64,000 nt of DNA, from positions 1 through 64,000 of the forward strand of contig CAMFGY010000019.1 in the NCBI GenBank assembly GCA_945952065.1, given 5' to 3'. Below the pieces are notes generated by a model. It ran no database searches and had not been told where the DNA came from. It saw only the letters and a list, made by a program, of their open reading frames with translations. Every line of letters starts with the position of its first letter. Positions within the stretch are counted from its first letter, which is position 1. The translations under genes were made by a program, and so were the position numbers. The DNA comes from an uncultured Burkholderiales bacterium. Lineage in GTDB: Bacteria > Pseudomonadota > Gammaproteobacteria > Burkholderiales > Burkholderiaceae_C. Below are positions 27,784-35,873 of the stretch, piece after piece.

Positions 27784-28479
27784 CTAGGAAAAGTCGGCCA
27801 AGCGATAACCCACCCCCGGCTCGGTCAGCAGCAGCTGTGGGTCGGCGGGTTCGGCTTCGAGTTTGGCGCGCAGCTGGGCCATGTAAAGGCGCAGGTAGTG
27901 GGTGTGTTCGGTGAACTCGGGGCCCCAGACGTCGAGCAGCAAGCTGCGGTGCGTGACCACTTGGCCGGCGCTGCGCACCAGGCGGGCCAGCAGCTTGAAT
28001 TCGGTGGGCGTGAGCTTGATCTCTTGGCCCTGCAGCTTGACGCGATGGGCGCTCAAGTCCACCGAGAGGCCCATGTGCTGATATCGGGTCTGTGCGGCTT
28101 GGGTGTGCAAGCCGCGGTGGCGCAGGGCGACGCGCATGCGCGCCAACAGCTCGCTGATGCTGAAGGGTTTGACCAGATAGTCGTCGGCGCCGGCGTCCAG
28201 CAACTGGATTTTTTCGCCGTCTTGCTCGCGGGCAGAGATCACCAAGACCGGCGTGTTGCTGTGGCGGCGCAGCTGGCTCAGCAGGCTTTGGCCGTCGCCA
28301 TCGGGCAAGCCCAGGTCCAACAAGATCAGATCGGGCGCGGGCCGCGCATATTGCAGTTGCGCCTGAGCATCGGCCAGGCTGGCGGCGCAGCTCACGGCGT
28401 AGCCTTCCACCCTCAGGGTTTCGCTGAGGGTGCTGCGCAGCTCGCGGTCGTCTTCGACCAATAAAACATTCAGGCTCAT
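27784..28479 (-). CDS. OmpR-family response regulator, KdpE-like
   Basis: A 231-residue regulator. The receiver (about 1-120) has the acidic pair in VEDD, phospho-acceptor Asp55 in LILLDLGLPDGDG and the conserved Lys in YLVKPFS. A winged-helix DNA-binding domain follows (about 135-230) with KLTPTEFKLLARLVRSAGQVVTH and HTHYLRLYMAQLRAKLE, a pattern closest to KdpE. The start codon overlaps the stop of the sensor-kinase gene in ATGA, so the two are translationally coupled. No kdpFABC operon is present in the window, so its targets are unknown here. Confidence 0.92.
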   Translation of the reverse strand: MSLNVLLVEDDRELRSTLSETLRVEGYAVSCAASLADAQAQLQYARPAPDLILLDLGLPDGDGQSLLSQLRRHSNTPVLVISAREQDGEKIQLLDAGADDYLVKPFSISELLARMRVALRHRGLHTQAAQTRYQHMGLSVDLSAHRVKLQGQEIKLTPTEFKLLARLVRSAGQVVTHRSLLLDVWGPEFTEHTHYLRLYMAQLRAKLEAEPADPQLLLTEPGVGYRLADFS

Positions 28480-30104
28480 GCGGCTTCTCTGGGCCCAGCG
28501 GACAAGCTGGGCAGCTTGGGTACTGTTGGGGCCTCGTGCAGCGGCAGCCAGCATTCAAAGCTGGCGCCGCCATGGCTGCGGGCGCGCAAGCGCATCTGGC
28601 CGCCATGGGCGCGGGCAATGGCGCGGCAAGCGGCCAGTCCGATGCCGGCGCCGCGGGGGTGGGCATGGTGCGTGGCACTGCTGACTGGGCCGCGCTGGTA
28701 GACCTCAAAGATCTTGTCGCGCCAAGCGGGCGGCACGCCCGGCCCGCGGTCGCGCACCGCCAGGACCACAAAGCGCCGTCCTTGTTCATCGTCCATGGAG
28801 CGCAGCAGCAGCTCAATGGGCCCGCTCTCGGTTTTGCCTGGCGTTTGCCCATAGCGCAGGGCGTTGTCGATCAGGTTGTCGATCAACTGATGCATGAGCA
28901 AAGCGTCGCAGCGCAACAAGGGCAGGCCGGGTTCCAGCCGCGCTTTGACGCGCTTGCTGGCCTCTGGCTCGCGCTGGCGAACCCGCCGCAGCGCCGCGCC
29001 CACCATGTCTTCGGCCGACTCCCAGTCCAGCTTCAGTTGCAGGTCGGGGCCGTCCAGGCGCGCCAACTGCAAGCTGTTGTCGGTCATGCGCTTGAGCGAC
29101 TGGGTCTCATCCAGGATGGTGCTCAGCAGCCTGCGCCTTTGTGCCTCGCTGAGCTTGTCCGCTTGCTCTTGCAAGGCCGAGGCGGCGCCCATGATGCAGG
29201 CCAGCGGGGTGCGGTAGTCGTGCGAGATGGCGGCCAGCAAGGCGTTGCGCGTGGCTTGCTGGCTGGCTTCGTGCAAGGCTTTGGCGGCGCTTTGTTCGGT
29301 GGCCTGCCGCTCCAGGGCCAGACCGAGTTGGTCGCACAGGGTTTGTACATGCGCCCGCAGGTCGGCATCCAACGGTTGCTGGGCGCTGGGCAGCGGCAGG
29401 TAGGCGGCGCCAAAGCTGGCGCGGCGTCCGCGCAAGGGCAAGTACCAGGCGGCCAGCTCTTCATGCCGTCCGCAGCCCGGCCCCATGGCTTGGCTGCTTC
29501 GCATGCACAGCCACAGCCCGCTTTCTTGGTCGGCGGTGGGGGCGGGCCCCAGCCAGCGCATGGCGCTGGCTTCGTTGCGTGCGGGCAGAGTGTCGCTGTG
29601 CAGCACGGCCAGCAAGGGCTCGCTCGCCATCAGGCTGCGCAAGGCCTGCGCCAGCTCGGGGGCCAGGTCCAGGGCCGAGGCGCTGTCGCGCAGGGCTTCT
29701 CCAAAGCGTCGCAGCTGTTCGGCGCGCTGGGCGTGGCGCTCGGCACGTTCGGCAGCCCAGCGCAGCCGCGCGATCAAGAAGTTGGTGATCCAGCACAAGC
29801 TCAGCATGCTCAGCAGCAACAAAAGATGCTCGTGGCCGCTGACGGCCAAGCTGCCTTGGGGTGGCACAAAGTGCCAGTTGAAGGCCAGCACGGCCAGCAA
29901 GCTGCACACCATGGCGCCGGAGAGCGGCAGCCACAGGCTGGCCAGGGCGGTGGCCAATACCGGTAGCAGGGTCAGATTGGCCAAGGCCAGGCGGCCGTGC
30001 AGGCCCAGCATCAAGGCCCAGCTGCCGGCCCAGCTGAGCAGCGCCCAGCTTAGGTTTTGAATCCAGGGCCGCCAAGATGGGCGCTTGTCTCGAGAAGCTT
30101 GCAT
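28476..30104 (-). CDS. KdpD-like sensor histidine kinase without the N-terminal KdpD domain
   Basis: A 542-residue inner-membrane kinase. Four closely spaced membrane helices (about 20-115) resemble the DUF4118 region of KdpD. They are followed by a GAF-like domain (about 125-265), the H-box with His295 in AAISHDYRTPLACIMGA, and an ATPase domain with LIDNLIDNALRYG, RDRGPGVP and GAGIGLAACRAIARAHGG. The KdpD N-terminal sensor and USP-like domains (about 370 residues) are absent, so the protein is a truncated KdpD-type kinase. It heads a two-gene operon with the KdpE-like regulator. The stimulus is unknown; potassium or envelope state is possible. Confidence 0.9.
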   Translation of the reverse strand: MQASRDKRPSWRPWIQNLSWALLSWAGSWALMLGLHGRLALANLTLLPVLATALASLWLPLSGAMVCSLLAVLAFNWHFVPPQGSLAVSGHEHLLLLLSMLSLCWITNFLIARLRWAAERAERHAQRAEQLRRFGEALRDSASALDLAPELAQALRSLMASEPLLAVLHSDTLPARNEASAMRWLGPAPTADQESGLWLCMRSSQAMGPGCGRHEELAAWYLPLRGRRASFGAAYLPLPSAQQPLDADLRAHVQTLCDQLGLALERQATEQSAAKALHEASQQATRNALLAAISHDYRTPLACIMGAASALQEQADKLSEAQRRRLLSTILDETQSLKRMTDNSLQLARLDGPDLQLKLDWESAEDMVGAALRRVRQREPEASKRVKARLEPGLPLLRCDALLMHQLIDNLIDNALRYGQTPGKTESGPIELLLRSMDDEQGRRFVVLAVRDRGPGVPPAWRDKIFEVYQRGPVSSATHHAHPRGAGIGLAACRAIARAHGGQMRLRARSHGGASFECWLPLHEAPTVPKLPSLSAGPREAA

Positions 30105-30165
30105 GGGCGCCAGCCTAGCAGGGCCGGCATCAGGATCGCATAGGTCTTGCTGATGGGTGGCTCTC

Positions 30166-30615
30166 TCAGACCGTGGGGCTCACCGGCGCCTCTTTGGCGC
30201 GCGGTTCTTGCGGCTGCGCGGGCCGGCCTTGTCGTCGCTCGGCTTGGCTGAGTCCGCCGTAGCCCCAGGCGGCGGCGGGCACTTGCTGCACCACGATGTA
30301 GCTGGTCGGGTGGACCTGGCCCAAGGCGGATTCAAGGGCGCTGTGCACACCGGCTAAAAACTGGGCGATTTGCACGTCGTCGTTGCTGCCCGCCGTGACT
30401 TGAATCTCCAGCTGATAGCTGGCCCGGGTGTCGGCGGCCAAGGAGCGCGCACCGATGAACCAGTGGCTGGCCGGCAGCAGGCTGAAGCGAACAGCGGTGA
30501 GCAGCGGGTCTTTGCGCAGATGCCGGGCTGTCAGGTCGGTCAACACGGTGGCGAGCTGGCGCAGATCGGGCTCATGGCCAAAGGCCGGGCTGAGACTGAG
30601 GTGCAAATGAGGCAT
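30166..30615 (-). CDS. Tautomerase family protein
   Basis: A 149-residue protein with MPHLHLSLS at the N-terminus. After removal of Met, Pro1 would be the catalytic base of the 4-oxalocrotonate tautomerase superfamily. The length of about 115 core residues plus a charged tail (QAERRQGRPAQPQEPRAKE) and the FLAGVHSALESALG helix suggest the CHMI/MIF-like branch. The C-terminal tail is unusual. It lies next to a small unknown gene on the same strand and a divergent LysR regulator that may control it. The substrate is unknown. Confidence 0.75.
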   Translation of the reverse strand: MPHLHLSLSPAFGHEPDLRQLATVLTDLTARHLRKDPLLTAVRFSLLPASHWFIGARSLAADTRASYQLEIQVTAGSNDDVQIAQFLAGVHSALESALGQVHPTSYIVVQQVPAAAWGYGGLSQAERRQGRPAQPQEPRAKEAPVSPTV

Positions 30616-30691
30616 GGTGGCGACTCCAGGTGGTGGAACGAACAAGAAGGGAACAAGCGGGCGCTGAAAGAGCGGCCCAGCTTTGGCGGAC

Positions 30692-30880
30692 TCAGCAGTG
30701 GCGGGCCTGCAAGGCCTTGGCTTGTTGGCCCGGCAGGGTGTGTTGCGCCAGTTCTTGCCGCAAACACCAAGCCAGATAGCGCCGCGCCCAAGGCGGGGTT
30801 TTGTGAATGGCGGGTCGGGCCGTCTCAGGGCGCTCGGCCCTTGGGCCTGTGGCCTGCGGCAGGCTGAACGATGGGTGCAT
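30692..30880 (-). CDS. Small unknown protein between tautomerase and LysR genes
   Basis: A 62-residue reading frame with an excellent ribosome binding site: AAGGAG 6 bases before ATG 30880. The protein is basic, rich in Ala, Arg, Pro and Gln, and has an amphipathic C-terminal part (RRYLAWCLRQELAQHTLPGQ) ending in His-Cys. No family is recognised and there is no signal peptide or membrane helix. It is transcribed divergently from the LysR gene and reads towards the tautomerase gene, so it may be the first gene of a LysR-controlled unit. Confidence 0.5.
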   Translation of the reverse strand: MHPSFSLPQATGPRAERPETARPAIHKTPPWARRYLAWCLRQELAQHTLPGQQAKALQARHC

Positions 30881-30968
30881 GGTCTTCTCCTTCGGTGCGT
30901 GGGCCTCACGGCGGTCGGCGAGGCATGGCAGCATGGTATGTTTGCAAAAACGCACAAACAACGCCTTC

Positions 30969-30978
30969 AATTGCAATT
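30969..30978. promoter_or_regulatory. AATTGCAATT palindrome in the LysR promoter
   Basis: A perfect 10-base palindrome lies 6 bases before the LysR start codon and within the divergent region shared with the small gene at 30880. It fits neither the usual T-N11-A spacing exactly nor the usual distance, so an operator role for the LysR regulator is tentative. Confidence 0.3.
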
Positions 30979-30983
30979 TGAAT

Positions 30984-31931
30984 ATGCAAAAAAGCACATC
31001 TACCCCGGGGCTTGCCGGCCAGGACCGGGGGGCCGACCCGGGCTTCAACTGGGACGATTTGCGTTACGCCTTGGCGATTGCCGAGGCGGGCTCCCTCAAC
31101 GGGGCGGCCAAGGCTTTGGGGGTTCAGCACAGCACGGTGTTGCGGCGCCTGGACGCCTTGGAGCAGCGCCTGGGGGCGCGCCTGTTCGACCGCATACGCC
31201 AGGGCTACACCCCCACCGAAGCCGGCGAGCTGATGGCGGCGCAAGCGCGTCAGATGCGCCCGGCCATTGCGGAAATGCAGCGGCGCATCCTGGGGCGTGA
31301 TCTGGAGTTGCAGGGCACTTTGCGCCTCACCACTGCCTTCATCGCCACCCTGTACCTTTTGCCCGAGGCTTTGGCGGCGTTCCGGCGCAGCCACCCGGGC
31401 ATTGAGGTGGAGGTGCATGAGAACTCCAATCTGGTCGATATGTCGCGCCGCGACGCCGATGTGGCGCTGCGCATGAACCGGGTGGTGCCCGAGCATCTGG
31501 TTGGGCGCCAAGTGGGCGAGGTGCGCATGCGGGTGTACGCGCGACGCGGCGCGCCCGACTTGCCCCAAACCGTGCAGCCGCTGGCCCATTTGTGCGCGGA
31601 CTACCCCTGGATCGGTTTTGACCGCGAGCGCCGCAGCCGCTTTTTTGATCGCTGGATGCTGGACCATGTGCCCGATGCCCGCATCGTCATGCGCCTCGAT
31701 CTGCTGCACCCCGCCGTGGCCATGGCGCGCACCGGGGTGGCCTTGGCCTTGCTGCCCACCTTGATCGAGGGCCATGAGCCGGATCTACTGCCTGTTTCAG
31801 AGGTCTTGACCGAGGTCAGCACGCCGGTTTGGCTGCTGACCCACCCGGATCTGCGGCAAACCGCGCGGGTGCGGGCCTTTTTGCATGAGGTGGGGCAGCA
31901 TTTGCAAGCCCGCTTGGCCGCCGCGCCTTGA
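30984..31931 (+). CDS. LysR family transcriptional regulator
   Basis: A 315-residue regulator with the LysR winged helix at about 22-80 (DDLRYALAIAEAGSLNGAAK, then LGVQHSTVLRRLDALEQRLG) and a substrate-binding domain to the end (GTLRLTTAFIATLYLLPEAL onwards). ATG at 30984 is chosen over the open upstream frame because the HTH sits at the normal distance. It is divergent from a small gene and the tautomerase gene and precedes trxC by 53 bases on the same strand. The effector is unknown. Confidence 0.9.
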   Translation: MQKSTSTPGLAGQDRGADPGFNWDDLRYALAIAEAGSLNGAAKALGVQHSTVLRRLDALEQRLGARLFDRIRQGYTPTEAGELMAAQARQMRPAIAEMQRRILGRDLELQGTLRLTTAFIATLYLLPEALAAFRRSHPGIEVEVHENSNLVDMSRRDADVALRMNRVVPEHLVGRQVGEVRMRVYARRGAPDLPQTVQPLAHLCADYPWIGFDRERRSRFFDRWMLDHVPDARIVMRLDLLHPAVAMARTGVALALLPTLIEGHEPDLLPVSEVLTEVSTPVWLLTHPDLRQTARVRAFLHEVGQHLQARLAAAP

Positions 31932-31984
31932 AAAGCCGCGCTTCAGCCTCACGCTGTTGGGCAGACTCGGAGAACTTTTCCATC

Positions 31985-32398
31985 ATGCTGATCACCTGCC
32001 CCCACTGCCTGACCAAGAACCGTGTGCCCGACGAGCGCAGCGCTCAAGACCCGGTGTGCGGCAAATGCGGCCATGCCCTGCTCAGCGGCGAGGTGCTGGC
32101 CTTGAACGACAGCAATTTCGATGCGGTGGTGGGCGGCACTGAGTTGCCGGTGCTGGTGGACTTTTGGGCGCCCTGGTGTGGCCCTTGCCGGCAGATGGCG
32201 CCGCAGTTCGCGCAGGCAGCCCAGCACCTGAAGGGGCAAGCCTTGCTGGTCAAGGTCAATAGCGATGAGTGCCCCCATGTGTCCAGCCGCTTTGCGATCC
32301 GCAGCATCCCAACGCTGATCCAGCTGCAAGCTGGGCGTGAGCTGCAGCGCATTTCGGGGGCACTGCCGGCGGCGCAAATCGTCGCGTGGTTGCGCTGA
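31985..32398 (+). CDS. trxC: Thioredoxin 2 (TrxC)
   Basis: A 137-residue cytoplasmic thioredoxin that reduces protein disulfides, taking electrons from thioredoxin reductase. An N-terminal zinc-binding module CPHC...CGKCG (residues 5-29) precedes the thioredoxin fold with the active site WCGPC (about 64-68) and the cis-Pro segment RSIPTLIQ. Both features define TrxC, which is oxidative-stress-linked in E. coli. Length matches. ATG at 31985 is chosen. It follows the LysR gene in the same direction and converges with the ABC permease gene. Confidence 0.95.
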   Translation: MLITCPHCLTKNRVPDERSAQDPVCGKCGHALLSGEVLALNDSNFDAVVGGTELPVLVDFWAPWCGPCRQMAPQFAQAAQHLKGQALLVKVNSDECPHVSSRFAIRSIPTLIQLQAGRELQRISGALPAAQIVAWLR

Positions 32399-32431
32399 GC
32401 TGGACCGTGCTGAGCTTTTCGCCCGCTCTGT

Positions 32432-33901
32432 TCAGGCCCAGCGCCCCACCGGCATGAAGCTTGGCGACTTGATCACATAGCGCTGCCAGCGCCAGCGCAA
32501 CAAGCCCAGCGTGATCAAGCCACTGGCGGTGCTCAGGGCGGCGATGGGCATGCCGAGGGCCGCCAAACCGAAGACCAAGCCGCTGCTCAACAGGCCACTG
32601 ACGATCAGCAGCGCCATGCTGCTGGCCTTGGGCGAACCTTGGCGCGACCAGTCACGCAGCAACAAGCTGCCCATGGGCAAGAGCCCCAGCAAGGCGTAAA
32701 GGCCCAGGTGTGAGTAAAGCGCGTCGCCGCCAAGCGCGCTGATGGCCGCCACCAAGCCCAAGGCCAGACTCCATTGCAGGACGTACTGCATCAGCAGCCG
32801 TTGCGCCATCATGCGGTTCAATGCGAGGCCTCTGGGCATGCCCGGCAGCAGCATCAGCAGTGCTTGCTCGCGTCGGCTGCGATAGAGCGTGGCTGCGAGG
32901 CCGAGCAGCGGGTTGAGCGCAGAGCACACCAAGCCAATTTGCAAACCGAAGTTGCCATTGCGGCCCATCTCAGACCAGTCGGGTTGGTAGCGCAGCTGCA
33001 TCCACAGGGCAATCAAAGCCAGGGCCAGCAAGAGCAGGGACAGGGCGCCGGTGATGGCGGTCCAATGCAGGCCGCCCAAAGTGAGCAGTTCGGCTCGGGC
33101 CAGGGCGCTGCGCGCGCTTGGCTTGGCATGCTTCAGCAGATGGGCTTGCCAAAGAGGCGCAGGCCAGGTGAACAGGCGCGCAAGAAAGCGGCCCAGGGTC
33201 CCTTGATTGCCGGCCATGGTCGCGCTGCGCTGCGGGTTCAAGACTTGGCGCAGTTGCTCCAGCCGGCGGTAGCTGCTGCGGTGGCTGGGGCCGCCGTTTT
33301 GCAAGAGTTGCGCAAGCACCCAGGGCAAGACCAGCACAGCCAGGCCCGCCAAGCTCCAGGCCTGCGTTGTGTACCACTGCTTCATGCCGGACCAAAACAG
33401 CACGAATATGGCATTGAGGGGCGGCCAAAAGCCAAAGCTCGGCACGATCGAGAGCACGAGCCACAGCCACCACCAACGTATACACATGGCAAACAGCACC
33501 AGGCTGGCGGCTGTGCCCAAGGCCCAGAGCAAGGGCGCGCCGGTGAAGGGGCTGAAGAGCGCGGTGACGAGCAGGGTCAGGCCCAGCAGCAAACCCACCG
33601 CGCAGCGCCGCAGCCGCTCAAGATGCTGGGGCACAAGGCGCGCGGCGTTCGGGTGGTTTTGCTGGCGCAAGCTGGAGAAGCCGATGCACCACAGAATCAA
33701 CAATGCGGGCAAGGTGGCAATGCCCAGCGTGAGGCGCGCGGCGCCCCAGCCTTGGGCGATGCCCAGGCCCAGCGCCAGCAGCAACACCAGCAGCAAGAGC
33801 CCGAGCCAAATCCATAACTCGCCGGTGTGACGGCGTTGCCGAAACGGCGCCAGCAAGAGTGGGCTGTAGGGGGCCCAAAGCCTTTGTTGCAGGGTGCTCA
33901 T
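32432..33901 (-). CDS. Multi-pass membrane protein, probable ABC permease
   Basis: A 489-residue protein with about 10-12 predicted membrane helices and no recognised catalytic motif. It begins one base after the stop of the ABC ATPase gene and so is almost certainly its membrane partner. Operons with a YtrA-type GntR regulator, an ABC ATPase and a poorly conserved permease are widespread and linked to cell-envelope stress or peptide resistance. The substrate is unknown. The sequence itself gives only the membrane topology; the permease role rests on the operon. Confidence 0.72.
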   Translation of the reverse strand: MSTLQQRLWAPYSPLLLAPFRQRRHTGELWIWLGLLLLVLLLALGLGIAQGWGAARLTLGIATLPALLILWCIGFSSLRQQNHPNAARLVPQHLERLRRCAVGLLLGLTLLVTALFSPFTGAPLLWALGTAASLVLFAMCIRWWWLWLVLSIVPSFGFWPPLNAIFVLFWSGMKQWYTTQAWSLAGLAVLVLPWVLAQLLQNGGPSHRSSYRRLEQLRQVLNPQRSATMAGNQGTLGRFLARLFTWPAPLWQAHLLKHAKPSARSALARAELLTLGGLHWTAITGALSLLLLALALIALWMQLRYQPDWSEMGRNGNFGLQIGLVCSALNPLLGLAATLYRSRREQALLMLLPGMPRGLALNRMMAQRLLMQYVLQWSLALGLVAAISALGGDALYSHLGLYALLGLLPMGSLLLRDWSRQGSPKASSMALLIVSGLLSSGLVFGLAALGMPIAALSTASGLITLGLLRWRWQRYVIKSPSFMPVGRWA

Positions 33902-33902
33902 T

Positions 33903-34832
33903 TCAGGTCAACTCCATGAACAAGTCTTCCAGGTTGACGGACTGGCTGCTGAGCTGGGCGGGCAAGGGGAGCGCTTCGGATTGCGGAGCCAGTCGCACCA
34001 AGCAGCGTTCGTGCCCGCCTTCAAGGGTGCTGCGCGAAAGGCAGCGCAAGCCCGGCGTCTGCAAAAGGCTTTGCATCGCCGCACTGGGGCCGCTGAAGGC
34101 GCGCACCTCGTCCAGCAGCTCATCCAGCGGCGCTTGCAAGCCGATGCGACCTTGTTGAAGAAAGGCCACGTTGAAGGCGACGCGCTCCAGGTCCGACAAG
34201 ATGTGGGTGGAGAACACCACGGTGGTGCCGCGGTCCAGCACCTGCTCGATCAGCTCACGCAAAAAGTCGCGGCGCCCGGCCGGGTCCAGGCTGGCCACCG
34301 GCTCGTCCAGCACCAGCAGGTCGGGCTCGTGGGCCAGGGCGCGGATGATGGACAGGCGTTGCTGTTGGCCGCCGCTGAGCTTGGCGATCGGTTTGTCGCG
34401 GGCAATGTCCCAGCGCGACATCAGGCCTTCAACCTTGGCCTCGTTCCAGCGTGGGTAAAAGCTCTTGAAGTAACTCAGCAACTGAGCGGCGCTGAAGCCT
34501 TCGAACAAATCGCTCTGCTGGGGCACATAGCCGATGCGGGCGCGGGCCTGGTCGTTCAGGGCCAGCGCGTTTTGGCCAAACAAAAGTGCCTCGCCCGATT
34601 GCGGTTCGCGCAGGCCCAGCAGGGCTTCGAGCAAGCTGGTCTTGCCCGCGCCATTGCGGCCCAGCAGACCGACCACCTGGCCAGGCAGCAAGCGCCAATC
34701 CAGATCCTTGAGCACCGACTGCGGCCCATAGCTCAGGCTCAGCCGGCTCAGCACCGCGCTGGCGCTGGGCAATTCCTGCGGCGCGTCAGTGGCGCGGGCG
34801 TCTGCGGCGGGGGTGATGGTGGCGGTGTTCAT
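33903..34832 (-). CDS. ABC transporter ATP-binding protein
   Basis: A 309-residue ATPase. Walker A is GLLGRNGAGKTS, the Q-loop is in VPQQSD, the signature is LSGGQQQR, Walker B is LLVLDEP, and the switch His is in FSTHIL. The last 70 residues (FSGPSAAMQSLLQTPG onwards) form a C-terminal extension, as in YtrB/CcmA-like exporters. The start overlaps the stop of the GntR-type regulator by ATGA. It is the middle gene of a three-gene operon with the regulator and the membrane protein. Confidence 0.93.
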   Translation of the reverse strand: MNTATITPAADARATDAPQELPSASAVLSRLSLSYGPQSVLKDLDWRLLPGQVVGLLGRNGAGKTSLLEALLGLREPQSGEALLFGQNALALNDQARARIGYVPQQSDLFEGFSAAQLLSYFKSFYPRWNEAKVEGLMSRWDIARDKPIAKLSGGQQQRLSIIRALAHEPDLLVLDEPVASLDPAGRRDFLRELIEQVLDRGTTVVFSTHILSDLERVAFNVAFLQQGRIGLQAPLDELLDEVRAFSGPSAAMQSLLQTPGLRCLSRSTLEGGHERCLVRLAPQSEALPLPAQLSSQSVNLEDLFMELT

Positions 34833-35233
34833 GGGGTGCCTCCCTGTTTGAGGATGTGTTCGAACAAATGCAAGGCTTGCGCGGCGGGAACGCCGAGCTG
34901 TTGGGCTTCGGCGGCTGCGCGTTCCAGACTGGGCCGCAGCAGGGCGATGCGCTCGGCAGCGGGCTGGGCTTTTTGATGCTGCGCGGCCACCCGCATGGCC
35001 AAGCCGCGGCGGCGCTCCAGCAGGCCCTCGGCTTCCAGCAGGCTGTAGGCCTTGGAAATCGTCATCGGGTGCACTGCCAAGGCTTGCGCCACTTCGCGGA
35101 CCGAAGGGATTTCTTGCCCCGCTTTCAGATGGCCGCTGGCCACCCGGCGTCGCACTTGCTCGACCAATTGCCGGTAGATCGGCTCGGTCGACCCGGTGTT
35201 GATGCTGAAGAACTGAAAGGCTTCGGCGCTCAA
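34829..35233 (-). CDS. GntR family (YtrA-type) transcriptional regulator
   Basis: A 134-residue repressor. The N-terminal winged helix (about 15-80) has PIYRQLVEQVRRRVASGHLK, then EIPSVREVAQALAVHPMTISKAYSLLEAEGL, the standard GntR pattern. The short C-terminal helical tail of about 50 residues marks the YtrA subfamily, which has no large effector domain. TTG at 35233 is chosen because AGGGAGA lies 6 bases upstream; longer frames would run into the operator. It likely represses its own operon through the inverted repeat at 35257-35280. Confidence 0.85.
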   Translation of the reverse strand: MSAEAFQFFSINTGSTEPIYRQLVEQVRRRVASGHLKAGQEIPSVREVAQALAVHPMTISKAYSLLEAEGLLERRRGLAMRVAAQHQKAQPAAERIALLRPSLERAAAEAQQLGVPAAQALHLFEHILKQGGTP

Positions 35234-35256
35234 GGCTACTCTCCCTGTTGGCTCCT

Positions 35257-35280
35257 TGTGTACTAGTATAGTAGTACACA
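35257..35280. promoter_or_regulatory. Inverted-repeat operator of the GntR/ABC operon
   Basis: TGTGTACTA, 6 bases, then TAGTACACA: two perfect 9-base arms directly upstream of the regulator start. The spacing and symmetry match the operator type expected for YtrA-subfamily repressors. Confidence 0.75.
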
Positions 35281-35445
35281 TCGACAGAGTGCGCAAGCAC
35301 CGCTGGCGGCCAAAGCTGACGGCGGGCTTGGCGGTATTTGTGCATAGGGGCGGGGGCCCAGCCGCTTCGAGGCGGGTGCGCGGCCGAGGCTGCCTCCTAC
35401 ACTCGCCGCTGCTGCAACTTTTGGGTGCCCCAAGGCATCAAGCAC

Positions 35446-35811
35446 ATGGCTTCATCTCGTGGGTTCAAGAGTTTCTTGTCGCTGGTTTTGTTGGGGCTGG
35501 CCTTGCTGTCGGGCTGTGCCGGCGTCAAGCACGCTGGGCGTGGGCAGCCTGAGTCGGCCCCGGCTGCCGAGGCATCTCAGACGCAGGCTGCGCCGACGCA
35601 GGCCAAGGCCGAGCCCAGGCTTCGCGCCAGCCGTTTTGATTACGAAGCCGAACGTGCCGCCAAAGAAGCGGGTTGTTCAGGGCCGAACGGCGAGCGTCCT
35701 ATGGCAAGGCTGGATGCGCGGGAAGGCGCGATCGAGCGCTTCACCGTGCAGTGCGCCGCTCAATCGATGCGCGTGCTGTGCGATATGGGCATGTGCCGCG
35801 CCCAGCTGTGA
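35446..35811 (+). CDS. Small lipoprotein of unknown function
   Basis: A 121-residue protein with a lipoprotein signal: a hydrophobic stretch LVLLGLALLSGC, with Cys at about residue 23. An Ala/Pro/Gln-rich linker follows, then a small C-terminal domain with cysteines (EAGCSGPNGERP, FTVQCAAQSMRVLCDMGMC). Four cysteines in the last 50 residues could form disulfides in the periplasm. I do not recognise a family. It precedes the PglL-like gene by 62 bases on the same strand. Confidence 0.7.
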   Translation: MASSRGFKSFLSLVLLGLALLSGCAGVKHAGRGQPESAPAAEASQTQAAPTQAKAEPRLRASRFDYEAERAAKEAGCSGPNGERPMARLDAREGAIERFTVQCAAQSMRVLCDMGMCRAQL

Positions 35812-35873
35812 AGACGCAGGCGCACGCATGGCGGCGGCTGGCTGACGGCGCGTTCGTGTGATGATTCGGCCCC

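Noticed and set aside
27689-28852. 387-codon minus-strand open frame
   Set aside because: It overlaps the KdpE-like regulator and kinase in another frame; the two-component genes carry complete motifs and an ATGA junction.
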